DNA of 64,000 nucleotides. Source: Mucilaginibacter sp. KACC 22063 (GTDB lineage Bacteria; Bacteroidota; Bacteroidia; Sphingobacteriales; Sphingobacteriaceae). Below, in pieces: positions 1-8,997 of this stretch (positions are counted from its first letter, which is position 1; each line of letters starts with the position of its first letter). Made by a program: the position numbers and the translations under genes. Under the pieces are notes generated by a model. The model worked only from the letters and a program-made list of their open reading frames with translations, was not told the origin of the DNA and did no database searches. Where the stretch lies: contig NZ_CP117877.1 of NCBI RefSeq assembly GCF_028736115.1, positions 2,046,001 to 2,110,000 of the forward strand. The letters are read 5' to 3'.

Positions 1-1
1 C

Positions 2-403
2 ATCAAATCCTTACACCGACCCTTGCTTTTCCTGCCATTCCCCAAACACTTTCTCTTTGATATTCTATTCGGCCGTATCAAGCTATTTTTTATGCTCGAA
101 CTGGAACCGTATATGCAGCTATTTGAAGCATTCGACATGAAAGCCGAATGGTTATCTAAAAAGGAAACAATGAAAACCGTCGAAGGCCAAAAAGACCACG
201 GCGCATTCATCTTTAACCACCAAGCCATCCAAGTCACCCACAACACTACCCAACAAGATTCGGTGATCGCTACCGGACTATTCGGCAAAATGTTCTTCGA
301 ACACATCTTACCGTCGTATACGGCCTACACGCAAAGCTATTTTCTGGTCAACGACGAGGGAGCTGAAGCGCCTACTTCCAATAATGATCAAGTAACAAAG
401 TAA
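2..403 (+). CDS. C-terminal part of an unrecognised protein, cut by the window edge
   Basis: The reading frame is open from base 2 to a stop at 401-403, so the gene probably begins outside the window. Internal starts exist (TTG at 23, ATG near 91) and the true start is unknown. The visible part has a hydrophobic, Phe/Leu-rich stretch followed by a soluble tail without a motif I recognise. It converges on the truncated leftward gene ending at 541. The setting beside conjugative-element genes suggests mobile-element cargo, but that is inferred only from position. Confidence 0.4.
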   Translation: MKSLHRPLLFLPFPKHFLFDILFGRIKLFFMLELEPYMQLFEAFDMKAEWLSKKETMKTVEGQKDHGAFIFNHQAIQVTHNTTQQDSVIATGLFGKMFFEHILPSYTAYTQSYFLVNDEGAEAPTSNNDQVTK

Positions 404-540
404 TCAGACGGACGAGTTGAATTATTAATTGGTTATGCTTTAGTCTCCTTTTCATTTTTTAGCGCGCTGAAGTGACAGTGCGTTACAAAAATGTTTCGGG
501 ATTATCAATCAGGGTAGTTGCGTGGGGTTGCGCAACCCTG

Positions 541-1260
541 CTATTTGCCCAGGTCTTTTTTATCTTTTTGAACCGTTTGCAGGATGTGAATGAGTTTGCC
601 TTGAATATGGTCGATACTTTTCGCGTCGGGGTTATCCATATTATTTTTAACGCTGTCAGCGCTGATTTGGTTGGCTTTGCTGGTTTCAAACGCTGCGGCT
701 ATAAAGCGGTGAACTTCGGTTTTCGTTTTTTGATCGAATATGTCTTCATCCATGAGCAGGCGGAATAAATAGGACAGTTGTGGTACGGTCAGCTTTGTTT
801 TAAGTTTAGGGAAATTGACGGGTGAAATAATCGTCTGGGCTTCAATAAAGGTCAGCGCTTCGCTCAGGAAATGACCGTAGAAATAGTTATAAAAAGCATA
901 GCGGATCGTAGTCGAAGCCGGGTTCACGCCTGGCTGTAAGCTCTCCTTGAACGTTTCGGGTTCACTGGCCAAGATCTCGTGTAATTCAGCTTTGATAAAA
1001 GCATACGGATCAACCGTGTCCCAAACATCAGTCTGATATTGCGTCAGCCAGTCGTCCAGGTCGGCTATGGTAACTTGTGCGTGTTTCAAATGATTTTCAC
1101 AGTCGAGCGTCAGTCGTTTCAGGTAAGATTTACGCGCAGGTTCGTCCAGTATGATCAGGTTTTCCAGAATCTCCTGCTGAAGATAAGTGAAATGGGTCTT
1201 CCAGCGATCAACCGCCGTGATCACTGCTTCGCGGTATGGGTAATTGTAAGTAAAAGACTG
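541..1260 (-). pseudogene. 5'-truncated RteC-like/mobile-element protein
   Basis: About 240 codons of a leftward gene. The protein is acidic and helical, and its C-terminal segment (LTVPQLSYLFRLLMDEDIF) resembles the end of RteC-type regulators of Bacteroidota conjugative transposons. The frame runs on to 1422, but beyond about 1261 it is antisense to a well-formed rightward gene (1262-1576) and its translation changes to low-complexity Ser/Leu sequence. I read 1260/1261 as a junction that removed the N-terminus. The RteC assignment is tentative; alternatively it is simply an unnamed element protein. Confidence 0.45.
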
Positions 1261-1261
1261 T

Positions 1262-1576
1262 ATGAGCACTAAGCCGGTTTTTAACCTTGATACAACGGTA
1301 AGGCTTGTTAGTGACCTTAGCAAGAAAATCGCACAGCGTGACAAGCTAAAGGCTACCATTGATAACCTTGATACGTTTACCATCGCCTCAAACGAGGACG
1401 GGGATGTAACAGGTACTAACAAATTCTACCGTTGCGAATTAACGATAACAGACGATGAGGGTAACGAGTTCGTGACCAAAAACGCCTACATTATTGATCA
1501 CGTTGCGCAGTATGTAAATAGCCTTTGCGTTGAAAAGCTGGCAGAGATCGAAGCCGAAATTGTAATTCCCTCTTAA
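1262..1576 (+). CDS. Mobile-element hypothetical protein (104 aa)
   Basis: A 104-residue soluble protein starting MSTKPVFNLD, with a helical N-terminal half (LVSDLSKKIAQRDKLKATID) and a short beta-rich middle containing ITDDEGNEF. There is no signal peptide or TM segment. It is the first gene of a rightward operon that continues with two mini-proteins and a DUF932 protein, a layout known from phage/plasmid-like and conjugative elements. A strong hairpin follows 10 bases after the stop. Function unknown. The 5' end abuts the truncated leftward gene, so its native promoter may lie beyond the junction. Confidence 0.65.
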   Translation: MSTKPVFNLDTTVRLVSDLSKKIAQRDKLKATIDNLDTFTIASNEDGDVTGTNKFYRCELTITDDEGNEFVTKNAYIIDHVAQYVNSLCVEKLAEIEAEIVIPS

Positions 1577-1585
1577 GCTGAAAAT

Positions 1586-1618
1586 AACGCCCTATGTATC
1601 AGCGGCACATAGGGCGTT
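1586..1618 (+). terminator. Perfect 12-bp hairpin after the first element gene
   Basis: AACGCCCTATGT (1586-1597), a 9-base loop, and ACATAGGGCGTT (1607-1618) form an uninterrupted 12-bp stem, followed by an A/T-rich run (CTAAATTTTT). It sits inside the presumed operon, so it may be a partial terminator/attenuator rather than a full stop. Confidence 0.6.
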
Positions 1619-1647
1619 CTAAATTTTTAACCTCAAAAATTTAAGTC

Positions 1648-1776
1648 ATGTTAGAATTATTCATTGAACTAACCAACCAAATATTTTGGTTTGGCTACGC
1701 CCAGCAGTTGGCAGTTTCCGACCCTGCATTATATCAATTTGAATTTAACGAGTTTTTGAACGCTTACAGCAATTAG
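1648..1776 (+). CDS. Mini-protein of the DUF932 operon (42 aa)
   Basis: ATG at 1648 to TAG at 1774-1776 encodes 42 residues beginning MLELFIELTNQIFW, rich in aromatic and acidic residues. The stop lies three bases before the next ATG, consistent with translational coupling. I recognise no family. The support is the position in a tightly packed series of short element genes. Confidence 0.45.
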   Translation: MLELFIELTNQIFWFGYAQQLAVSDPALYQFEFNEFLNAYSN

Positions 1777-1779
1777 GTT

Positions 1780-1947
1780 ATGCAGGACACCATTTTTTTA
1801 TTAATCAAAGCGACCATAGCCACCAAGCATAAAAACGTGCATGAGGCTATTGCGGAGTTACAGGGCAAAGCAAAATTATCTATTAGCGACACCAAAAATG
1901 TAAAGGTCATTTCTACTCAATTAATGGATTACAAATTAAAATCTTAA
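1780..1947 (+). CDS. Mini-protein of the DUF932 operon (55 aa)
   Basis: ATG at 1780 to TAA at 1945-1947. The 55-residue product begins MQDTIFLLIKATIATKHKN and is predicted helical then beta, with a basic C-terminus (DYKLKS). It starts three bases after the preceding stop and ends five bases before the DUF932 start, so the three genes are almost certainly co-transcribed. Function unknown. Confidence 0.5.
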   Translation: MQDTIFLLIKATIATKHKNVHEAIAELQGKAKLSISDTKNVKVISTQLMDYKLKS

Positions 1948-1952
1948 ACATC

Positions 1953-3014
1953 ATGGCACATAATATCAATTATAACGAGCAGACAGGGATGCCATGCTTT
2001 TTCTCTGTTAAACAAAAAGCATGGCACGGGCTAGGGCAGATCGTCAGCGACTACCCCACAAGTGCCGAAGCAATGGGATATGCAGGGTTAAATTTCACCG
2101 TTGAAAAACGGCCACTGTTTACCTATGACACCGAAAATTTTACAGCCGACCCCGATAACGAAATCGTTATCCCGGAAATCGAAATACCCGACTATTTTGC
2201 TACTGTTCGCACCGACATTGAGCAGCCGTTAGGCATAGTAGGCAAAGATTATGAAGTAGTGCAAAATATTGACGCTTTTAGCTTCTTTGACAGCATTGTT
2301 GGCGGTAAAGATGGCATTTTGTACGAAACAGCGGGGGCATTAGGCAAAAACGGGGAACGAATATTTATCACCGCTAAATTACCCGATTATATTAAGGTTG
2401 GGCGGGATGACTGCATAGAGAAATATTTGTTTTTAACGACCTCTCACGATACAACGGAGAGTATTACTATTGCCTTTACACCGATTAGAGTAGTTTGTCA
2501 GAACACGCTTAACGCTGCTTTAAACAACCATGTGAATTGCATCAAAATAAGGCATACGGCAAGTGCTACCGATAAACTGAAAGAGGCACACAAAATGCTT
2601 GGTATCAGCAACCAACTTTCGGTTGAATTGGAAGCGGTTTTTAACCGATGGGTAAGGGTGCGAATTACCGACCCTGTATTAAAGAAGTTGATACAACTTA
2701 CTATGTCGCCCAACCGGGAAATTTCCGAGGATATCAAAAAAGGTAAGCAGGTAGAATTTACCAGCCAGTTTACCAACATGGTATCGGGCGTTTTTGATTA
2801 TGCTATGACAAGCCCTGAACAGCAGGAAGATACAAAAGGTACGTTGTTCGGCATGTACAACGCAGTCACCGGCTACTTTCAAAATGTCAAAAATTACCGG
2901 GACGACCAAAGTAAACTAAAATCCATTATGCAGGGAACAGGGCTGCAAAAGAACCAAGCGGCCTTTAACCTTTGTACCGACTTTGCCAAGTATGGCACCA
3001 ACATTTTAAATTAA
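1953..3014 (+). CDS. DUF932 (phage/plasmid-like TIGR03299-type) protein
   Basis: A 353-residue soluble protein. It begins MAHNINYNEQTGMPCFFSVK and carries the AWHGLG motif near residue 25 that typifies the DUF932/TIGR03299 family, followed by the long alpha/beta core and the C-terminal segment TGYFQNVKNYRDDQSKL. Members occur on phages, plasmids and conjugative elements; their function is not settled (some are discussed as anti-defence or DNA-metabolism accessories). The length is full for the family. It is the main gene of a rightward operon with mini-proteins on both sides. A decayed copy of its C-terminus occurs at 28199-28376. Confidence 0.85.
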   Translation: MAHNINYNEQTGMPCFFSVKQKAWHGLGQIVSDYPTSAEAMGYAGLNFTVEKRPLFTYDTENFTADPDNEIVIPEIEIPDYFATVRTDIEQPLGIVGKDYEVVQNIDAFSFFDSIVGGKDGILYETAGALGKNGERIFITAKLPDYIKVGRDDCIEKYLFLTTSHDTTESITIAFTPIRVVCQNTLNAALNNHVNCIKIRHTASATDKLKEAHKMLGISNQLSVELEAVFNRWVRVRITDPVLKKLIQLTMSPNREISEDIKKGKQVEFTSQFTNMVSGVFDYAMTSPEQQEDTKGTLFGMYNAVTGYFQNVKNYRDDQSKLKSIMQGTGLQKNQAAFNLCTDFAKYGTNILN

Positions 3015-3023
3015 AATTTAACG

Positions 3024-3038
3024 GGGGGCTATGCCCCC
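3024..3038 (+). other. GC hairpin after the DUF932 gene
   Basis: GGGGG (3024-3028), loop CTATG, CCCCC (3034-3038), directly after the DUF932 stop. The decayed second copy has an unrelated but equally perfect 10-bp hairpin at the same place (28381-28407), so a stem-loop here appears conserved in shape rather than in sequence. Confidence 0.45.
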
Positions 3039-3055
3039 ATAATAAAATCTTGATT

Positions 3056-3310
3056 ATGCTTATCCATCGCCACAATATAGTTTGTATTGCCACCATAAAA
3101 GGCGATCAGTTACCCAACATATTTAAAAAGGCTTTAAAGGATGTTACACCCCAATGGGTAACCCCTGATGGTAAAGAGCCTTTTTACCCTGTTTCAGTTT
3201 TTAAGGATGAAACTGATAAACAGTTTTCCGAAGGAACGACACAGGTTCGAAAAGCCATCCTTAATTTACTGGAATCACTGGATTGTGATAATATCCAAAT
3301 TATCGAATAA
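3056..3310 (+). CDS. Element-encoded small protein (84 aa)
   Basis: I chose ATG 3056 because upstream in-frame codons lie inside the DUF932 gene. The 84-residue product (MLIHRHNIVCIATIKGDQL) has an N-terminal beta segment and a C-terminal helix (QVRKAILNLLESL). There is no signal peptide. It lies 41 bases after DUF932 and 16 bases before the next gene, in the same operon. The family is not recognised. It has no clear equivalent in the second, decayed copy of the operon, where a different fragment sits in this position. Confidence 0.5.
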   Translation: MLIHRHNIVCIATIKGDQLPNIFKKALKDVTPQWVTPDGKEPFYPVSVFKDETDKQFSEGTTQVRKAILNLLESLDCDNIQIIE

Positions 3311-3326
3311 CCTCAATTTAAAGATC

Positions 3327-3707
3327 ATGAAACCATTAAATAAATTCACCAACATAGATAAAGCCAAATTATTACACGAGCTTCTTCCGGAAGAAATAGC
3401 ACCACTTTTAGACCGCATACAAGCGGTATGCGACGATCTGAAAACCAATCAGGATGAACACCGCCGAACATGTGATTTCGGTTTAATGACCTTTGATATG
3501 TGGTTACAATTATCCGAGCAGGTGAATGAGCGAATAAAAAAGTACCGCCCGAATTTGGTTAAAAGCAGTAAAATATTTTCTGAACAGCTTTTTGGCTCAT
3601 TTGATTATACGGTGATATTCGTCAATGACCGCGTTGTCAAATATGCTGCACACAGTTGCCAAGACGAAAAATTTAAAAAGGCGGTTGACTTATTATTTAA
3701 TCTTTAA
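3327..3707 (+). CDS. Element-encoded helical protein (126 aa)
   Basis: ATG 3327 gives MKPLNKFTNIDKAKLLHELL and a 126-residue, mostly helical acidic protein ending KKAVDLLFNL. The longer upstream frame overlaps the preceding gene out of frame and is not favoured. Its authenticity is supported by the second copy at about 28733-29104, which aligns base by base over almost the whole length but carries in-frame stops and an indel. Function unknown; it is a conserved passenger of the DUF932 operon. Confidence 0.65.
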   Translation: MKPLNKFTNIDKAKLLHELLPEEIAPLLDRIQAVCDDLKTNQDEHRRTCDFGLMTFDMWLQLSEQVNERIKKYRPNLVKSSKIFSEQLFGSFDYTVIFVNDRVVKYAAHSCQDEKFKKAVDLLFNL

Positions 3708-3716
3708 TCCTTTGTT

Positions 3717-3884
3717 ATGGCAAATGAAAAGTGTCTATACGACCAATGGTTTGATAATGAGCGATTGAACCTCAATAATTTCACAATAACCTTATTTCAG
3801 CTTTTCCAGTATGCAGACGGCGCAAGCCGTCAGATCATACTAAACAACTGGCCGGGATTTTTTATTAATTCGGCAAATATTTGA
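3717..3884 (+). CDS. Element-encoded mini-protein (55 aa)
   Basis: ATG 3717 to TGA 3882-3884, starting MANEKCLYDQWFDNERLNLN. It is acidic and aromatic-rich, and its middle codes TLFQLFQYADGASRQI. The DNA here also contains GACGGC-GCAA-GCCGTC (about 3818-3833), a stem with a GNRA-type loop that the second copy near 29220 partly keeps. It lies 9 bases after the previous stop, so it is probably the last gene of the operon. Not recognised. Confidence 0.5.
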   Translation: MANEKCLYDQWFDNERLNLNNFTITLFQLFQYADGASRQIILNNWPGFFINSANI

Positions 3885-4227
3885 CTTTTAGCCTTAGCGT
3901 TCTAAAGCTTAAATAAGTCGCTTTAAGGGTAGGTAGGCTGACACGGAAGCCTACCATTGCCGCTCTTTGATAATGCCTCATATCGCCTTATTTGAGGCCA
4001 AAAAGGGCGTTATGCGGCATTGTTAGTGGCGCGCGAAAGGCTTATGATAACTTTTTGTAAGTCAATTTTTAGGAGAACGCAATCCCATTAATTCAATGTT
4101 TACAAATGAGTAGATTTAAATCCCACCGTATTTCTTACCGAATTTTGAATCGCAATTTGTTAAGGATTTAGGTCGTTTCAGGCTCATGTGCAATTTTATC
4201 AACACTGAAATTCCGATGCGGTCAATT

Positions 4228-4396
4228 CTAAACCATCCGATCGCAGGCAATTTCGCAAGTAATAAATTTATCCGTTAATTCTTCCTGATCATAATCCGAG
4301 GTCAGTTGTTGTTCAAAGCGTCGGACAATGCATATCGCCCACCCATTGTAAATAGAAATAAAAGCGCACCTGATCGACCGGCGGTAATTGTTCCAT
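4228..4396 (-). pseudogene. Frameshifted small gene downstream of the RteC-like gene
   Basis: ATG at 4396 starts MEQLPPVDQVRFYFYLQWVG; the frame then stops, but the neighbouring frame continues sensibly as VRRFEQQLTSDYDQEEL to a stop at 4228-4230. A single indel near 4320 would join them into about 55 residues. It begins 18 bases after the stop of the 311-aa gene and was probably its operon partner. The rest of the noncoding stretch 4070-4414 shows nothing else I can support. Confidence 0.35.
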
Positions 4397-4414
4397 CGTG
4401 ATGGTTCCAGCTGG

Positions 4415-5350
4415 TTAGTCAGACTGATGTTGATATCTTATGTCATCAAATTGGTGCTCGTACTTGGGCTGGTCAGTAAAATACTTGCGCTTGTATTTAT
4501 CTGCTTTATCGGTTTCGCCTTTTAACAACTGATAAAGGCTATCTTCCGAATTAGAATCAGGATGGCGCTTCGTGTTGGAAAGATCGAATAAGCGACAAAG
4601 TAAAGCCGCCACTTTTTTCTTGCTCAAACCCTGATCGCTCAGCCAACCCTTTTTCTCCAGTTCGAGATAAAGTTCTGCCAGGTGTTGCTGTTTACCATGC
4701 CACTTTAATTTACTGCCGTCGTTTGTAGCCATCGTGATGACGGATTTACTTTCCACTCCGGTCAGTTCCAGCATGGCAAGGCGGTCCGACAAATACATAA
4801 TAAAAATATCAGTGATCAGGTCCGAAATTTGCTTGGGTAAACGTATACCTCCCAAATGGGCAACTTGAACGTCATCCTTTTGACGGGTCGTTACATATAA
4901 GTTCAATACATTGCGAAGCATCGTGATATTATCATCAACTCCTGCAAACCAATAACAACAGCGGGACCATTTGAGTGCTTTTTTTAGTTCAAACGACAGA
5001 TTCATCACTTTCTCATGGATCATACTGGAAACTAATTCACGCAGGTCCATATCACTAGTATTGCCGATCATTTGTAACAACATAGTTTCGCTCGTTTTAT
5101 TGCGAATTGCATGGTATTTATGATAGTTAATAATCTCATCCTGGGGAATATAAATCTCTGCCGCACTCGCTACCACATCGACCGGGAAGCCGATAAAATT
5201 ATTTCTATATATGTTTTTATAGGTCCGTTCCGTATGGCGGAACTCGACTTTGTGTCGATGATAGCTCAGCGGAATCACATTTTCCTCATCTAGTAATAAT
5301 TCGTCGATCTTTTCCAGTTGCGCGGAGCAATAACTAAGCGATGTGATCAT
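4415..5350 (-). CDS. RteC-like mobile-element protein (311 aa)
   Basis: A 311-residue soluble, helical protein. The C-terminal third (LKWHGKQQHLAELYLELEK, then KKKVAALLCRLFDL and a SLYQLLKGE end) follows the pattern of RteC C-termini, where RteC is a regulator of excision/transfer in Bacteroides CTnDOT-type elements. The N-terminal two thirds are not recognised. It is transcribed leftward, opposite to the DUF932 operon, and is followed by a small frameshifted gene. Function as a transfer/excision regulator is inferred from weak similarity; a generic element-encoded protein is the alternative. Confidence 0.5.
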   Translation of the reverse strand: MITSLSYCSAQLEKIDELLLDEENVIPLSYHRHKVEFRHTERTYKNIYRNNFIGFPVDVVASAAEIYIPQDEIINYHKYHAIRNKTSETMLLQMIGNTSDMDLRELVSSMIHEKVMNLSFELKKALKWSRCCYWFAGVDDNITMLRNVLNLYVTTRQKDDVQVAHLGGIRLPKQISDLITDIFIMYLSDRLAMLELTGVESKSVITMATNDGSKLKWHGKQQHLAELYLELEKKGWLSDQGLSKKKVAALLCRLFDLSNTKRHPDSNSEDSLYQLLKGETDKADKYKRKYFTDQPKYEHQFDDIRYQHQSD

Positions 5351-5657
5351 ATATCTTTTTTCAAGCTAAGTTAACTACCTGCGTTGGCCTGGTCAATTAC
5401 TATCCTCTTACGTAATTAAATATGTCGTCACCAAAGCGTAGTCGCGCTCGTATTTGAAAGACAATCGAATATCCCTTAACTACTGGTCTGTCGCTGTTGG
5501 TAGAAGCATGGACAATCGAGGAAAGTCATTTAGTGACATTTTTATGTCGGGGTGGTTTAAGCTTGTAAGCGCGGAAGAGACAGGGAACGTCAAGAAATTT
5601 GTCGGTAACCAGCGAAGATGGGCGGAGTGAAAAATTATTTGGTTTACTGAGAATAGG
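5351..5657. other. Intergenic, nothing identified
   Basis: Between two leftward genes. No credible ORF, repeat or hairpin seen; it presumably holds the promoter of the RteC-like gene. Confidence 0.4.
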
Positions 5658-8249
5658 TCAGTTTACTGTTCCCCGGTTAACCACTTTGATGTTTTTAAAT
5701 TCGAACGTAACCGCATTTGCAAAATTATTTTCGGCAAGCTTTTGATAAAATTGTCTGAATTCAACGAGTGCAGGTGTTGTGGGCCCCTCATATTTATCCA
5801 GAAATTCTCCAAACGACTCGTAACTGCCGAAGATGGTTTTGATGACACCACTGAAGTACATCTGGTCATCGACGAATGGCGGAAAGTCGATGATCATCGG
5901 CAGGAAGGATTCCAGTTGCTTGCCGATGGTTTCGGTCATAACGCGGTTCGCTTCTTCCGGATAAATTGTCTCGCCGCGGTAAGATCCTTCGCCGGTAGGC
6001 GTCCAGTCCTTGTAGGAGCATGCATGGTACAGGCGCCACAGATTATAGTCCCAGCCTGCAAAATTACTGACATAACGCCGGAACAGATCAATTACCATAA
6101 GCAATCTATCATCCAGATCAATAGGAAAAGCCGGATCGAAGCTTTTATTGAGGTATTCCAGAAACGTACTGTCGAACGTGAAGGGATAGACGGCGTCGCT
6201 GAAAAGATCCTGGATAAATGCTGCATAATCTTCCTGCTTCCCGTTATAAAACTTTTTAGAAAGCCTTTGTCTGTCGTCTCTGAGCAAATTGGCGAGCTGG
6301 CGGTCCTCATAGCCAAACTGGCTATTGTTGTCTGACTGCCGGGCAAAATAAAATATGCCGGCGACAACAGTCTCAAATTCTTTCCGGTCCTTGAAATTGC
6401 CGAGTTGTAAGAAGCGCCTTAGCACCTCAAAATTCATATTTTTCCGGTTCCATTGATCGATCTGCGCTTTAAAGCTGGTGATGTCTCCTTGTGTGGCTCG
6501 GACGAAGTCGGCTTCGGAGAGCTTGCCTTCCAGTAAGCTGTAGGAAAAATAAAGTTCAAAGCGGCTCGGATGTACCACCGACAAATGGCTCCGAAAACGC
6601 GCGGTCAGCCGGCTTACGCCAAACAGGCCGTCCAGGAGCGCGACGATCTGACCTATCTCGTACTGTTCGACGGAAAGACGCTCAGCGTTTTGCCTCAGAA
6701 ACAGCTCAAAAGCACTGTGTTCCTTGCTTAGCCCGAGCATTTTTTCGCTTTCGTCACCGATCGATTTCAACTGGTAACCATTGGTGCTGTTGTGCTTATC
6801 TGGGATATAAAGGAATGTGGTCGTGTTCCTGTAAAATGCTTCATAGACCGATGGGAATTTAAGCCTTAGAATCTCCAACCGCACAAACTCGGAGAAGACG
6901 ACCTCGGTCAGCAATTGGTCAAGGTTGAGCGTAATGCCGTTGTTCAGACGTGTAACATCCCGCAATGTTTCGATCCAGCCCGCAAAATATTGCGGGATGG
7001 ATGAACCGATGCTGACGATCTCTTTTTCGATGGTCTCATGGTACTCCTGGTGATAATAGACCTTTAACAGGTCGGCCAGTTTGCGCTGTATGATCGCTGG
7101 GTTAAAATAGGGCAGGTTTACTTCGATCTGAAATATCTTTTCGAGGAAGTGGGTATGATTGAAAGCGTTCATTGACTTGATCGCGTTCAGCACATAACCT
7201 CGGTCGTAGGCAACGATAAAAAAGGTATAGCTGAAATTGGCTGTATTACGGATCAGCCGGATCACCTCGGCGATCTCTTCCTTGTCGAGGCGGTCGAGGT
7301 CATCGATATAAATTATGATCTTTCGCCCGATGGCCTTTATTTCTTTATTGATCTGCTCGTAGAGATCATTGAGTGAACTCCCGGGTACGATAACACTTTT
7401 CAATTCTTTGGCAACTTTCCCCAAGCCCTCGCTGTGTAAATTGATCAGCTTATCCGTATAGTTATCAAGCAGGCGCGGCAACTGAGAATGGTAGGGCCGG
7501 ATGGCGCGCCGGACCGTTTCAAAAAAATCCTTGATGATGGATTTAGGGCTTAGCGAGTTCCAGGGATCAAAATCGATTACGATAATTTCCACATCGGTCA
7601 TGTGTCGCTTCAACAAATCAAAAAAAGAGGTCTTACCGCTGCCCCAGCGCCCGTTTATGCCGACGGCGATGGCGGTTTCAGGATTCGTCTGTAAAATACG
7701 GGATGACAGTGTCCGGACATAGGGTTCGTAACCCAGCAGGTCAGGCTTGTTTTTGCCCAGCGAGCCGTCGTCATGAAAACCCTGCGCCTGTTCGATTTTT
7801 TTCGCAGGCAGTGACTGCCGAAGCAGCAACATGCCATTGAGAAGAACGATCTCAAAAATAAGGTCGGTGTAATAAAATACTGTGAAACCTTTGAGCGGTT
7901 GAAGCTGCCAAACCGTTTGATGATTACGGTAGAACAAGTAAATAGCCATAAGGATGACCTGCAAGGTAAATGCTTTGCCAGAGGGTACAAAGCGGTTGGC
8001 CCTAGAAATAAACAGCAAAAGCGCATATCCTGCCACCAGGAAGAAAAGAGCATTGTTGATATTGGTTGAACCGATCTTAGAAAGCAATGGCTTCACAACA
8101 AGTAAGCTTAGAAACTCCTCGATCGAATGGTGTAGCAGGATAAAGATCAGCAGCGGCAGGGCATAGCCGATGAGGCATTGATGGGTGAGCAGCTTGCGCA
8201 GCCGGATCAGCCAGTTTTCGTTCGTTGTTTTTAAATTGTCCTGAGGCAT
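5658..8249 (-). CDS. Membrane-anchored KAP-family P-loop NTPase
   Basis: 863 residues. The N-terminus (about 28-150) has four hydrophobic segments (e.g. ALPLLIFILLHHSIEEFL and ALFFLVAGYALLLFIS), then a KAP P-loop domain with Walker A GRWGSGKTS (Lys206) and Walker B IIIYIDDLDRLD (about 308-320), followed by a long helical C-terminus. KAP NTPases are STAND-like ATPases, often membrane-associated, and include PifA, an F-plasmid phage-exclusion protein. An ATP-driven membrane defence or conflict role is therefore plausible but inferred. The length and both ATP motifs are intact. It is flanked upstream by a small broken ORF and a one-TM protein on the same strand. Confidence 0.85.
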   Translation of the reverse strand: MPQDNLKTTNENWLIRLRKLLTHQCLIGYALPLLIFILLHHSIEEFLSLLVVKPLLSKIGSTNINNALFFLVAGYALLLFISRANRFVPSGKAFTLQVILMAIYLFYRNHQTVWQLQPLKGFTVFYYTDLIFEIVLLNGMLLLRQSLPAKKIEQAQGFHDDGSLGKNKPDLLGYEPYVRTLSSRILQTNPETAIAVGINGRWGSGKTSFFDLLKRHMTDVEIIVIDFDPWNSLSPKSIIKDFFETVRRAIRPYHSQLPRLLDNYTDKLINLHSEGLGKVAKELKSVIVPGSSLNDLYEQINKEIKAIGRKIIIYIDDLDRLDKEEIAEVIRLIRNTANFSYTFFIVAYDRGYVLNAIKSMNAFNHTHFLEKIFQIEVNLPYFNPAIIQRKLADLLKVYYHQEYHETIEKEIVSIGSSIPQYFAGWIETLRDVTRLNNGITLNLDQLLTEVVFSEFVRLEILRLKFPSVYEAFYRNTTTFLYIPDKHNSTNGYQLKSIGDESEKMLGLSKEHSAFELFLRQNAERLSVEQYEIGQIVALLDGLFGVSRLTARFRSHLSVVHPSRFELYFSYSLLEGKLSEADFVRATQGDITSFKAQIDQWNRKNMNFEVLRRFLQLGNFKDRKEFETVVAGIFYFARQSDNNSQFGYEDRQLANLLRDDRQRLSKKFYNGKQEDYAAFIQDLFSDAVYPFTFDSTFLEYLNKSFDPAFPIDLDDRLLMVIDLFRRYVSNFAGWDYNLWRLYHACSYKDWTPTGEGSYRGETIYPEEANRVMTETIGKQLESFLPMIIDFPPFVDDQMYFSGVIKTIFGSYESFGEFLDKYEGPTTPALVEFRQFYQKLAENNFANAVTFEFKNIKVVNRGTVN

Positions 8250-8288
8250 TAGGTATCGCAGCCTGTTATGGCCACCTAAAGGTAGGGA

Positions 8289-8558
8289 TTATATTTCCTT
8301 GAGCGATTGTTTGAGCTTGACAAAATCAACAACCCGAACTGTCGTGGGGCCGCTTAACAAATTCGCGGGGATCTTGGTAAGATAAGAGGAAGCGATCCGC
8401 AGCCCTGCTGTTCCCGCCGTCGCCCGCCTACCTAGCATCCTCCGAAGTAATTCCTTCGCGGTCGCGAGTGTGATCCTGCCAATTCCCGGTAGACTATGCC
8501 TGATGCAATCAGGGACTTTACGTGTTACCGCAAAGCCGTTGAAGATTCAACTTTTCAT
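8289..8558 (-). pseudogene. Small broken ORF just upstream of the KAP gene
   Basis: Reading leftward, ATG at 8558 is followed by Lys-Ser-TGA. The same frame then stays open for 85 codons (IFNGFAVTRKVPDCIRHSLP, later IASSYLTKIPANLLSGPTTV) to a stop at 8289-8291, 40 bases before the KAP start. The translation looks protein-like and basic. A nonsense change at codon 4 or an unseen alternative start would explain it. Not recognised; possibly a former operon partner of the KAP gene. Confidence 0.3.
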
Positions 8559-8997
8559 ACTATTTATCCGACGGCTTTGTCCTTAATGAAACTGGAGCTA
8601 AACTGTCGAGAAATTCAATGATATAGAGAAGGTCAGGACGAAATTGATCAGTCGTTCAACGACCATTTATTCAAAAATATTTACTACTCGACAACTGATC
8701 AACAGTGTTCTTAAGATACGACGCTTCTGGTTATAGATATTTATCACTCGGATTAGTATGATCTGATGTTTCGACTTGCTCTCCGCAGCCATTGTCAGAC
8801 GATTTTCCGTAGTTTGAAAAACCATTAGTTCCTGTAAGTCAGTCTATTTGATTTTATAGGTGAATTATTCTCCGCATGCCTACGCGATATTTGAAAATTA
8901 ATCTATGAATTGTCTGATAGAACCCGAGCGGATGACATTTCTCTGTTGTCTTGTACCATAAAATGTAGTTGTTTAATAAGGTTTTTGGAATTGAATC
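8559..8997. other. Intergenic, nothing identified
   Basis: AT-rich stretch between the one-TM protein and the broken ORF; no supportable gene or RNA. Confidence 0.35.

Larger units (their letters stand above)
2840..4065 (+). repeat. Copy A of a duplicated mobile-element segment
   Basis: From the DUF932 C-terminus to about 4065 this region aligns collinearly with 28199-29465, at both protein and DNA level (for example the end of DUF932, the 126-aa gene, the 55-aa gene and the noncoding block with CATATCGCCTTATTTGAGGC). Here the frames are intact. The noncoding tail 3885-4065 holds an 8-bp hairpin, GGTAGGCT/AGCCTACC (3932-3955). Confidence 0.75.

Noticed and set aside
541..768. Rightward ORF 472-768
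   Set aside because: Antisense to the RteC-like remnant and poor in composition; treated as a shadow.
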